A DNA stretch of 64,000 bases from positions 1,002,897 to 1,066,896 of the forward strand of contig GG745329.1 of NCBI GenBank assembly GCA_000151295.1, read 5' to 3'. Position 1 is the first letter of the stretch; every line of letters starts with the position of its first letter. A model generated the notes under the pieces. That model did not search any database and was not told the DNA's origin. It saw only the letters and a list, made by a program, of their open reading frames with translations. Shown piece by piece: positions 33,294 to 43,804 of the stretch. Both the position numbers and the translations under genes were made by a program. The DNA comes from Allomyces macrogynus ATCC 38327. Its lineage: Eukaryota; Blastocladiomycota; Blastocladiomycetes; Blastocladiales; Blastocladiaceae.

Positions 33294-36200
33294 CTACTTT
33301 CCGTGACGGCTAGGTCCGCCCCTCCCCACTCCTCCCTCCCCCAACAGTCCCCCCAACATCCACACTACGACAATCTTCCCTCCGCGTCCGATCCCGACGA
33401 CGGCGGCACATCCCCTCCACTCCCCACCGGCGGCACGAGCCGCGCCGTATCCGCGTCTGCCGGTGACGCCGGCGGCGACCCCGACGACGGTCCCGGTGGT
33501 GGTTGCCTCCCCTGCTCGAGATCCGCCGCGGGCCCCTTCCCACCTCCCAGGTTCACGCTCGACCCACCCCCACCTCCACCACCCGTGGCGATTGCAATCA
33601 ACATACGCAGCCGGTGTAACCGGANNNNNNNNNNNNNNNNNNNNNNNNNNNNNNNNNNNNNNNNNNNNNNNNNNNNNNNNNNNNNNNNNNNNNNNNNNNN
33701 NNNNNNNNNNNNNNNNNNNNNNNNNNNNNNNNNNNNNNNNNNNNNNNNNNNNNNNNNNNNNNNNNNNNNNNNNNNNNNNNNNNNNNNNNNNNNNNNNNNN
33801 NNNNNNNNNNNNNNNNNNNNNNNNNNNNNNNNNNNNNNNNNNNNNNNNNNNNNNNNNNNNNNNNNNNNNNNNNNNNNNNNNNNNNNNNNNNNNNNNNNNN
33901 NNNNNNNNNNNNNNNNNNNNNNNNNNNNNNNNNNNNNNNNNNNNNNNNCATACGGAGGCCGGTACCGCCGAAAAACGCGGCGGTCGACTTCCGCGCATTG
34001 TTCCCCGAATGCGTCGACAATTGGGTACTCTGCAACGACACCCGCCTCGTGCGTTCGGCACGCGCAGCGGCACGGTCGCGGTCGCGCAACTCGGCGGCTT
34101 TCCGTTTCGCGTCGGCCTCGCGGCGCTCGGCGGCGGCGCGGCGGAAGACTTCCACCATTTCCGGATGGTCGTAAAGGATCTGGTTGAATTCGTCTTTGCG
34201 CAGCACGCAGAGCTCGGTTTCGACGACGGCTTTCGCGGTGGCCGTGCGCCGCGATGAGGATTCGAGGAGGGCGAGTTCCCCGAAGAAGGAGGCTTGCTTG
34301 AGCGTCACGATCACTTTGGATTCGTCCGGGGTCAGGATGTGCACGGTGCCCGATCGGATGAAGTACATCTAGGTGTGCGTGCGTGCAGGTCAGAAGGTCG
34401 ATCGGTTTCGCGGGTGGGTGGGTGGGTGGCGTGGTGCTCAGTGTACCTCCTTGCCCGGGTCGCCCGCGCGGCAAATGTAGAACCCGGCCTGGACCGTGAT
34501 CTTGTTGATCCGTTCCACGAGCGCCACCTTGAACGACTCGTCGGCGGCGCGGAACAGGGGCACCTTGTTGATCCTGGTATTCGACGCGTGGGTCAGCCTT
34601 TAATTGTGCGCTAATGCCTAGAGAACAGCGAGCGTACAGGTCGTAGTAGAGGTGCACGGCCGCTTCCTGCCGCAGGGAAATCGGGAGTTCCTGGAACAAG
34701 TTGTCGAGGTCGATGCCTTGCTTGTGGACCCACTGCATTGTGGCGGTTCATGATGACCATGGGTTAGAGACAAGCTGCGCGTCGGGACGGGCAAAGGAGA
34801 CGCACCTCGAATTCCTCTTGGTCGACAATCTTCTTCTGCAGCTCGCGCGGGAACTTGCTGCTGACCATGTACCGCCGCATCATGGTGCGCTTGAAGTTGC
34901 GGTTTTTCGCTATTCAAATCGTGCGTCCTGTGTCAGGTGATGGCCCGCCCACCCGAGCGGGTCGACAGCCAAGCGCAACGCACCCATTTCATCCAACTCG
35001 GCCTGGTTATCGTAGGATCGCACGATCGCGGCCAGGTTGGTGATGATCAGGCCGTACATGACGGCTTGAGAATTGAGAAAGGGCAGACGAGGAACTGAGA
35101 TGCGAGGAACCCATCGCGACTGATGAAAGAAAATGGAGCAACGCACACGCAAACATCAGCTCACACGTCGTGTAGAGAATCTCCGGAATCAGCTTCACGT
35201 CGCGCGTCACAAAGAAGAACGCGCGCAAGCCGTCTAGGCTAATGAAAATCCGGTACAAATGGTCAACTGAGGTCATGGAAAAGGCACACTAGGACAGCCA
35301 AGAAAACGTACAAATTCTGCGCATACCGCGTCGAGAAACTCGTGGGCACCCGCGCATCATCGACCAGATGCTCGTTCAAGTTGCGCCGCACGCGATCGAG
35401 CCGAATGTCCATGGTGAAGAACAGGCACGAGTTGACGTGCGCCAGAACGAGCAAACCGCCGAGAATCTTGATCAGCCGCGAAATCGGCTGTGGCACATTC
35501 GGGATGTGCGTCTTAAGCGCCCAAATCACCGTGTTGGTAATGTGCAGAATGCGCAGCGAGTGCAACATGGCGTAGACGATCAGCGGCCGTGGGATGTCTC
35601 TGGGTGTAAAACGAGCGGTCAGTCTGAGTGCAAGGAAGACGGCGTTCAAGGGCTCGACAAACGAACTCGGAGTGGTAGAGGAACCGCTGGCCCAGCAGCG
35701 TCACGTCGCTCGGCAACCCGGTCCTCGGCGCCGACGCCATGTGGCCGTCCGAGTATACGTAGATTGGGTTACTGCACACCATATCGCTTGACCCATGGTA
35801 GAGCAGCACGATCCAGTCGAGCGGCAACGCCGAGATAAACCGCAGCTGGTTGCGGCGCTGGCTGAAAAACAGCTGAAACTTCTGCCGCCGATCAACGACC
35901 AAGTCGCCATACTTGTCACGGCGCGGGCGCACGAGGTCGACGAGAATCGAGAGCGTCAAGACGACATCGAGCCCGAGGAACGAGTAGGCGTATTCGAGCG
36001 TGTAGTCGCAGACAAAGGCCAGCAGCGGTGGGATCAGTGCCAGGTAGTAGATGTCAAGTAACCGCACGAGCGCGTCCCAGACACGCCAGAAGGGCGAGCT
36101 GGGGTCGTGGTTGGCTGTGGCCAGGCCGTCGGTCCAGATCCGGCCCGTGTGGGCGAGCCAGGTGAAGAACTTGCTCACCATCGACGGGCCGCGCGGGACC

Positions 36201-37139
36201 GGCGGTGGTGTCGGCACGATCGGCTCGTCGTCGCTGTCGTTGTTCTTGTCCCCACTAGCGAGCGGCACCCGGTCCGCGTCCTTGACTGGCGGCGCCGCCG
36301 CGTCTTTCAAAGACCCATGGCTCTCGGTCACGTGCGGCGCGGGTACCATGGTCGGCCCAGACCCCATGGCAACGGCCGTCGGGGACGTGAGCGAGAGCGG
36401 TGCCGACCCTTGCGACTTCAGCGATCTGCGAGACAGGGTTGGTGAGGCCGCGTCGCGCGGCGGCGTAGCGCGACCCGTCCCGCCCACACCGTGCACTGCC
36501 GGTGGCGGTGGCGGTTCGGAGAGCGCCAGCGAGTACATGGACGGGTTCGGTGGTGCGACGCCCGAAAGCGGCACCGTCGACGATGCGCTGGCCAATTTGT
36601 GCTGCTGGGCGAGCGGCGTGCCGGGCCAAGTGGGCGAGTCGTTGCGCGTGCGCAGCGGCTCGAGCTGTTCGGCGATCCCAGCGAGCGCGAGCTTGGACCG
36701 TGCCGAGACAGATCGCGCGATCCCGAGGACTGGTACTGTGGTCGGCATACCGGACAACGCGGTCGGTGCGCTTGGCGTGGGCGCGGGGTCCTTTGGTGCA
36801 TTGGTGCTCGCGATCGAATTGGACGAGGTCGCGACGGAACTGGCCATGCTCGACGCGGGCGACTCCATGGACGAGACGAGGCGTAGCGGCGACCCACCAT
36901 TGCGCACGACCGTGGATCCGGCAGCACTGCCGTGCACGCCGCCAACACCGAGGAGCGCGCGCGGACCCGCGGGCCCACTCCCGTGCAGGTCGGCGAGACT
37001 CGGGTTCGATGGCGAGCTCTCGACAATGGCTGGCGACGGCAACGAGGACGACGCGGAGCTGCTTGCGTCGAGCAATGGGCGGCGCGCGCTCGCGCCAGAG
37101 CCCGTCAGCGAAGGCGGCAGGAGCGTCATGATGGAAGTG
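33294..37139 (-). CDS. cyclic nucleotide-binding-domain channel-like protein (CNG/HCN superfamily), interrupted by gap
   Basis: Six-TM channel of the CNG/HCN type. A disordered Ser/Pro/Ala N-terminus from the ATG at 37139 leads to S1-S3 (DALVRLLDIYYLALIPPLLA, SFLGLDVVLTLSILVDLV, RRNQLRFISALPLDWIVLLY). Later exons are complement(35312..about 35599), (35147..35238), (34984..35064), (34806..34909), (34638..34732), (34447..34573) and (gap..34368), phases consistent. They carry S5, pore and S6 (VMYGLIITNLAAIV), a C-linker, and a CNBD with MYFIRSGTV and FFGELALLESSSRRTATA, which holds the phosphate-binding core. S4 has few Arg/Lys. The pore lacks GYG or GE: between helix and S6 it reads FFFVTRDVKL. 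The junction near 35600-35670 is unresolved. The C-terminus runs into 324 N and ends somewhere in 33294-33624. Confidence 0.88.
33625..33948. other. assembly gap (324 N)
   Basis: Run of N inside the 3' part of the channel-like gene, just after FFGGTGLRM. Frame across it is unknown, so its C-terminal tail cannot be read. Confidence 0.99.
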
Positions 37140-38202
37140 TCGGCGAGCGGGTGCGCGCCGGTGACGGCGGTCACGTCCTGCGCGGCCGGGGCCGAGGCCG
37201 AGGCCGACCGGCGGAAGGGCAGCGGCGTGCGGGACGCAGCAGGCAGGCGCAGCGACGATCTAGACCTAGGGCCGGGCGCGGCGGCGGACAGCGGCGTTGC
37301 GGCAGGTCCAGGCGGTGGAGAAGAGGCCGCGGCGGGTGCTAGGCCGGAAGCTGCGGGCGCGCAGGGCGTCGGTTCCGGTGCCGTTGCAGCCTGCAGCGGA
37401 TGGTGAGGTGGCGGTGGTGGACAAGGGGACGCGTGCGCGGGTGTCGTGGGCAGCAGGGCGGCGGGCGCGCGCGAGGATGGCGGTCTAGCGTGGCAACGGC
37501 GCGCCAAGGACACCGAGTCGCGCGGCGCGGACGGATCAGTTAGCGGCGTCGGCAGCGCAGCGGATCGCGATCGTGCGGGTTGGTGGTGGATGTGGAAGGC
37601 CGATGGTCGCCGAGTCGTGCTCTCGCCATGGGGGCGCCGGGATATGATCCCTCGGACGCGGTCACGTTGACCCCGTCGAGCGCCGGTCGCGCCGTCTCCC
37701 GCCCGGCCGGCCACAGGCCACAACACGCCACCGCAGATCCGCCGCAGCGTGCGCGCCCTTGCAGTCGCGGCGGAGCGCGCTCGAGACTAGTCTTGATGCG
37801 TACCGGGCACCAAGAGGGTCCATCTCGTCGTGTCGAATGCGGCCAGTCGCGCGTCCAGAAGCGCAAGTCGTCGCGCGGCAGCGTGTTGCGCGCCCTTGCC
37901 GATCGTGACCGGCTGCACCGCTCAATCGACGGACAACCCACCAACCGTCCGACCGCGTCCTCGCCGTTGCGGGCCATCACGGCGATGTGCACGCTGCCCT
38001 GGCGCTGTTCGCGCCCTCGTGCACGCTCCTGCCCGTCTGTTTATTGGCCTTCTCGTCCCCGCCTTTGTTCCCGCTCTGTCTTCTCGCAGATCACGTCGTC
38101 TACCGCGTTCTATACACTGCCACACCTCGTCCCCGACTCGATCGGCGAAGAGCAAACGGGGCAACGAAACCCAGTCGCTCTGTCCACCCGTGCCCCGCTC
38201 CC
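37140..38202. other. intergenic or 5' region of the channel-like gene
   Basis: The minus-strand frame of the channel-like N-terminus stays open to about 37726 but has no ATG beyond 37139. A further 5' exon could lie here. No other gene seen before the STE11 stop at 38203. Confidence 0.4.
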
Positions 38203-40945
38203 CTATGCCGGTGCCGCGCCCGAGCTCGAGCCGGCCGCAACGCTCGTCTCCTGCTGCAGCGCGCCGAGGTTGGCCGACGACGACGACCCTTGCACCAGGA
38301 CAAACGGATGCTCGAGCAACTTCTGCGCCGACGGTCGCTCGTGGTAGTCTCTGTTCCCACGTGCATCGTGAGTGCCGAGCCCAAACCGACAGGAATATCC
38401 ATCAAGAACAACAAAGAAACGTACAGCGCAAACGTCTTGCGCAGCAAGTCCTTGGAATCCTCTGATGCGTTGTCCGGAATCTCGGGCCGGTTGTTGTGCG
38501 CAATCTGCAACCAAACGGGGGCCATTCACCCATCAGCATCAAACCCCAACCTCAGTGCGCGGATCAACCCGCAACCGAACAACGCACCTTGTAGATGGCC
38601 TCGACCTGCGCGGCCCCCGCCCACGGATGCGTCGCCGTGAACATTTCCACGACCAGGCACCCGACCGCCCAGATATCGCTCTTGGTCGTGTACTTCATGT
38701 GCTTGACCACTTCCGGCGCCATCCAATAGACCGACCCTTGCAGCGACAACCCCATCGATGAGGTCGGTCCTGCCGACGCCTGCGCAATCGCCGCCGCGGG
38801 CAATTCCTCGCGCTCGATGCGTTTCGAAATCCCAAAATCGGAAATCTTGACGATGCCGTGGTTGTCGACGAGCAGGTTGGCCGCCTTGATATCGCGGTGC
38901 AAGATGCCGCGCTCGTGCAGGTAGGAGAGTCCGAGCAACGTCTGCCGCAGGTAGCTCTTGATCATGGGTTCCGGGAACGCGCCCCACGTCTGCAAGTTGG
39001 CGTAGATCGACCCGCCGGGAATATACTCGAGAAAGATGTTGAAGTACTTTTCGTCGACGGTCGACCCGAGGTACTGCACGATATGCTTGTGGTGCAAGTC
39101 CTTCAAGAACGATATCTCGTGGTCGAGCGCCTGTACCATCATGATTTTGCGCTCCTGCGCCTCGCTGCCAGCCCCGTCTGACGGCAGCTCCACTTGCTTG
39201 ACGGCCATGAGCCCGCCTGTGTTCGCATTCAGCCCGAGATAGACGGAACCAAACGACCCTTGTCCGATCAGCGACCCCTTGATCCACGAGGTTGGCGCGA
39301 TCCCGTCGGGCTCGATGGGCGACAAAGGCGACAACGGCGTCTCGTTGTTGGCGTCCGACGACGCGGCTGACGGGGACGTCGGCTCGTGAATCGTCACGTG
39401 CCGCCGCTGGTCCTTGACCGACGGGCTCGCATCGCGTCTCGCCGCCGCCGGCGTCCCACGCGGGCTCGTCACGGGCGACGCGCCCGGGTCCGGCGACCGC
39501 GGAGTGCGTGGCCGCGGCGACACTGGACTCCCGCCATTCGCGCGCGTCGGTGACGCGAGGTTCAACGGTGCCGGCCGTGGCCGATGATGTCCCATCTGTG
39601 GCGACCGTGCTGCTACCATGGGTGGCGACCGCCCTCCCGCGGCCGGCGGCGAACCCGGCTCGCTCGCGTGCAAGTCGGACGCGACCGACGACGCGTACCC
39701 GCCGCCGGGTTGCGCGCTGCCGTCGTCGTCGGTGTCGAGCGGCGACCACTTGCTGGCGCGCAACGACGCGGCGCGCGACCGACGGCGCTCGACTTGCGCG
39801 ACAACCTCGGTCGGGAAAAACTCGTTCAGGTTCTTGGTGATCAGTTCCGAAGGCGGCCGCGCGCCGAAAAACTTGTTCAGTTTCGACGTGGTTTTCAAAA
39901 GTGCCGGGTCGGCGACGAATTCGTCGAGTCGCGCGAGTTTTTGCCGGATCGTTGGTTGTTCGCCGCCGCCGCGGTCCTTGTTGGCAAACGTGAATGGCGT
40001 GTGCCGTTTCCGAAGGAACAGCTTTTCGCGTTCGGGCCGCGCCGGGTCGCGGCAGATCTCGACGACTTCGGTATCGGACAAGACGCGCGTCGAGTCGGCC
40101 TCGGCGACAAACAGGCAGAATTTGGCCGTGTCCTCGGCGAGGTTGAATTTGGTCAAGATGCGCGCGAGCACGGCCTTGGCGTCGGTCAGGTCGTTGACGT
40201 TGACGATGCGCGTCTCGTTTTTTTCGCCGGTGACCTTGATGCAGTTCTGGGCATTGTAGAGAGGCCAGAGTCAGCGTGGAGCGTGGGTGGAGAGAGGCGA
40301 GAACATGAAGCGCGCAATCGCCACCGCACCTGCTTGACAAAATCCATGTTCATGATACTCTCGCTGCGCTTCAACGCGGCCGTCGCTGCCGAATCCAGCG
40401 AGAGCTGGGACCCACCCAGTGCGCCGAGCCCGGCGCCCTCGGACTTGGCGCGCTTCATGTCGAGCGCGTCGGGTTTGCGGTCGGGCAAGGACGACTTGGA
40501 CACGCTCTTGGTCGGGACCGGCGCACGGTGCGGCGTTGACGGTGCCGTACTGGGCGACGGGACTAGGTTGAGCCCAAGCACCGACTTGCGCAGTGCGTGC
40601 AGCAATGTGTGCAGCCTGACGCGATCGCCGACCGAGAGCACTTGCAGGTCCTTGAGGTGGTCGCGCGTCAGCTCGAGCAGCGTGTCACCAACAATCTCGT
40701 GTTCTGCACGCACGAGAATGTCAGCGACCTTGTCCACCAGGCGGTAATGGCGTAAGACGGCATGCAGTACCAACAAACGAGGTCGTGTACTGGCCCATGC
40801 GGTTATGCTCGAGCCAGTCGACGACTTGTGCAGTCGACCAGCCGCGTACGGCGTCGAGCGTGACGGGGCTGCCAGTCGACGAGACCAGGGTGCCATTGCC
40901 ATTGAGCTGCGCGCCGTTGTTGGCGACTTGTGGGTCGATTTGCAT
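38203..40945 (-). CDS. STE11: STE11/Byr2-type MAPKKK with SAM, RA and kinase domains
   Basis: MAP kinase kinase kinase, likely atop a mating, morphogenesis or stress cascade. Five exons, complement(38203..38350, 38425..38504, 38588..40246, 40330..40703, 40771..40945), give 811 aa, all in phase. An N-terminal SAM domain (VRGWSTAQVVDWLEHNRMGQ, VEHEIVGDTLLELTRDHL) is followed by a Ras-association-like domain (IKVTGEKNETRIVNVNDLTD, KFCLFVAE), a Ser/Pro linker, then the kinase. Kinase motifs: IGQGSFGSVYLG, MAVKQVEL (lysine), HRDIKAANLLV, ISDFGISKR, GSVYWMAPEVV, KSDIWAVGCLVVEM and HERPSAQKLLEHPFV. All catalytic residues are present. Start at 40945 is the first ATG in frame with the SAM domain. Divergent from septin. 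Confidence 0.95.
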
Positions 40946-41565
40946 GTTGAACGTGCAACTGCAGGTGGGTCGGTCAAGGTTGCGATGGATGGACACCGTG
41001 GACAGCAAGCGGCGCCCCAACTTGGCTCACTCACTACGGGCGGCTTGCAGCGGTCGGGTCGCTCGTGCGCGTGCTTGCAGTGGCCGCTCGTCGTTGTGGT
41101 AGGCAGTTGGTTGGCGCTGTCGCCGGCCGTGCTCGCAGTGGACTTTAGGCGGGCGGTGGTGGAGCTGCAGGCGGGCCGTGCGCGTTCCTCGGGCCCGAAA
41201 TGGTCACGCGGGGGGGCGTACGACCAGAAGTGCAGGGCGGCTTGCTCAACGTGACGCAGTCCTCCCGGGGCGGGCCGTCACTGGCTCTCTCGCCGCAAGT
41301 TTTGACTTGTCGCTTGGCGGTTGCAACTTGCCGTTCGCCTCGGCGGCGCGCCACTTCTCCACCCGAGTCGGCCACCACCATCTCGCCGCCGCTCCACCAG
41401 CTCGACAGCGGCACTTGCGGCATTCAAGGCACCAGACGCGCTCACGACCGGCCGCACACGCTGCATTCCGCCCGCGCGACCCGAACCACCCTACACGCTG
41501 CAACCGCCGCCGCCGATTTGATCCACGTTTGCCCCCGTACCTCCGACCCCACCGCGACGTTCATC
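40946..41565. other. divergent intergenic region STE11/septin
   Basis: About 620 nt between the two start codons. The 150 nt before the septin ATG are pyrimidine-rich on the + strand. No gene seen. Confidence 0.4.
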
Positions 41566-43377
41566 ATGGCTGGTGCGTGTCCTTGATGATACCGGCGCAT
41601 CACGGCGTGCTGCGCGCGGGCGGCCTGTATTGGGCTCGCGCACGTTGCGCCCAGCAATAAGCAAGAATTGCGTTGTTCACCGATAGCCACCTTCCCCACT
41701 ACCACCTGTAGCCGTCGCCAATGGAGTACGTCCACGCCCACCCCACGTCCATCGGTCGCCGTTGATACCAACGACTCGGCTCGGCTCCATGTGCATGTGC
41801 ATGGATGCGCGCGCGCACGCGCACACACGCTCGCTCACTCCGTTGCAACCCGAGTCAACTCCGCCCGCCTGCCGCCGCCCGTTCTGCGCTGACCCATTTG
41901 CGCGCCGCACCCACCCAACCAGATCATTCAAACCAAGCTCAACGCTTTTGTGGGGTTCTCGAACCTGCCCAACCAGCACCACCGCCGCAGCGTCAAGAAG
42001 GGGTTCCACTTCACCATCATGGTCGTCGGCGAGTCTGGGCTCGGCAAGTCGACGCTCATCAACACGCTCTTCAACACGACGCTCTACCCGGAGAAGAAGG
42101 TGCCCATCACCACCGACCTCAACAAGTCGCTCGACATTCAGGAGATTTCCGCTGGTGCGTCGAAGTTGGCTGGCTGCTTGCTTGGTGGCTGGAGGAGCCA
42201 TGTCGCTCACTTCTCCAAAACCAACTCCAACAGAAATCGAGGAGAGCGGCGTCAAGCTGCGGCTCAACGTGATCGACACGCCCGGGTTTGGCGACTTCAT
42301 CAACAACGAGGACTCGTGGAAGCCGATTTTGCGGTCAGTCGAGGCGCGGTACGACGCCTACCTCGAGCAAGAACAGTCGCAGCACCGCGCCAAGATCACC
42401 GACAACCGCATTCACGCGTGCCTCTACTTTATCGCGCCCACGGGCCACTCGCTGCGCCAACTCGACATTGAGTTTATGCGCCGTCTCGCGCCGCGCGTCA
42501 ACTTGATCCCGGTCATTGCCAAGTCGGACACGCTCACCGACGAGGAGGTGGCCGCGTTCAAGCAGCGCGTATGTTGGGTGTTGTTGGTGGGCCAATGGAT
42601 GGTGTTCGCCAGGAACTGACGCTTCTTGCCGATATTGCAGATTCTCGACGACATCATCTTCAACAAGATTGAAATCTACCGCCCGCCAGTCTACGAGGAC
42701 GACGACGAGGACACGGTCGCCGAGACCAACGAGATCACCGTACGTTTCTCTCCGTCGTCGTTGCTTCGGCCCCTCCCGTCTCCTCGATGTTATCCTTACC
42801 ACAATTGCCTCACTACATCTAGTCCAAGATCCCGTTCGCCGTCGTCGGTTCCAACAAGGACGTGACGACGTCCGACGGCCGCACGGTCCGTGGCCGTGCC
42901 TACCCGTGGGGTATCATCGAGGTCGACAACGAGGACCACAACGACTTTGTGAAGCTGCGTCAAATGCTGATTCGCACGCACATGGAGGAACTGAAGCGGT
43001 TCACGTCGGAGGTGCTTTACGAGACCTACCGCACGCAGCGGCTCGAGGCCTCGGGCCGCACGCAGGAGGCGATCCCCAAGGAAATCAACCCGGCGGCGTC
43101 GCTCGAGGAGCAGCGCATCGTGCACGAGCAGAAGCTCGCCAAGATGGAAAACGACATGAAGCTCGTGTTCCAGCAAAAAGTGCAGGAAAAGGAGGCCAAG
43201 CTCAAGCAATCTGAGGAGGAACTCTATGCGCGCCACAAGGAAATGCGCGAGGCGCTCGAAAAGCAGCGCGCCGAGCTCGAGGATAAGAAGCGCAAGCTTG
43301 AGTCGCTCGTGCACTCAGCCTCACTCATGAAGCCCGCGACGCCCGAGAAGACGCGCAAGAAGGGAATCTTCAAGTAA
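41566..43377 (+). CDS. septin GTPase
   Basis: Filament-forming GTPase of the septin ring and cortex. G1 reads [10 protein letters not shown]3 DTPGFGD, G4 AKSD, with FHFTIMVV before G1 and the septin unique element ([29 protein letters not shown]). A C-terminal coiled coil (residues about 330-395, [20 protein letters not shown]) ends in a basic tail, KTRKKGIFK. Exons proposed: 41566..41572, 41712..41725, 41923..42154, 42234..42568, 42641..42739 and 42823..43377, 413 aa. The first two are tiny (7 and 14 nt, coding MAAVANG), but the phases fit exactly, use GTGCGT and GTACGT donors, and supply the missing start. Similar to the CDC3/CDC12-type coiled-coil septins; I do not assign a specific orthologue. 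Confidence 0.95.
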
Positions 43378-43804
43378 GCCGCTCGCTGTCTGTCGTGGGC
43401 ACTGCACGACGGCCGGTCGGGGACCCCGGATTCAGCCGCTCTCGCTTTGACTCGGCGGGACGCGCGCGTGGGCCGGTGGGTCACTTGTTTGGTCGTCGGC
43501 GCCTTTTGGTCGTTCATTTCACTCGTGTTTATTCCTCTCTCCTTCCTCTCCCGCGATTTTTTTTTCTTTCTTCCTAGACTCGTTGGCGCTGTGGACGTTC
43601 TCTTTTTTTTTTCCTCCACCCCCACCTCACACCGCCTCGTCTTTGCAGTCCATTTCGATTTGATGAAATCCTTTGTGCCGTGCCATGCCTTGTCGATTTC
43701 TCCAGGTCAACCCACTGGCGAACACGACCAACCGCGCCAATCGAAGCAAAACCACCATCTTGTTATGTATCAGGCACTGACCAGCTCTCCACCAACCAAC
43801 CCTC
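43378..43804. other. convergent intergenic region
   Basis: About 430 nt between the septin and BRO1-protein stops, with T-rich runs on the + strand. No gene seen. Confidence 0.4.

Noticed and set aside
36051..37406. 451-aa + strand frame opposite the channel-like N-terminus
   Set aside because: It is the antisense shadow of a Ser/Pro/Ala-rich coding exon; no protein family, and the channel exon on the minus strand explains the openness.
35513..37726. Start of the channel-like gene at 37726
   Set aside because: The codon there is GTG on the minus strand, and the first in-frame ATG is at 37139; the upstream part looks like 5' flank.
41810..41835. Alternating GC/AC tract as a repeat element or Z-DNA site
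   Set aside because: Too short and irregular to support a claim in a GC-rich genome.
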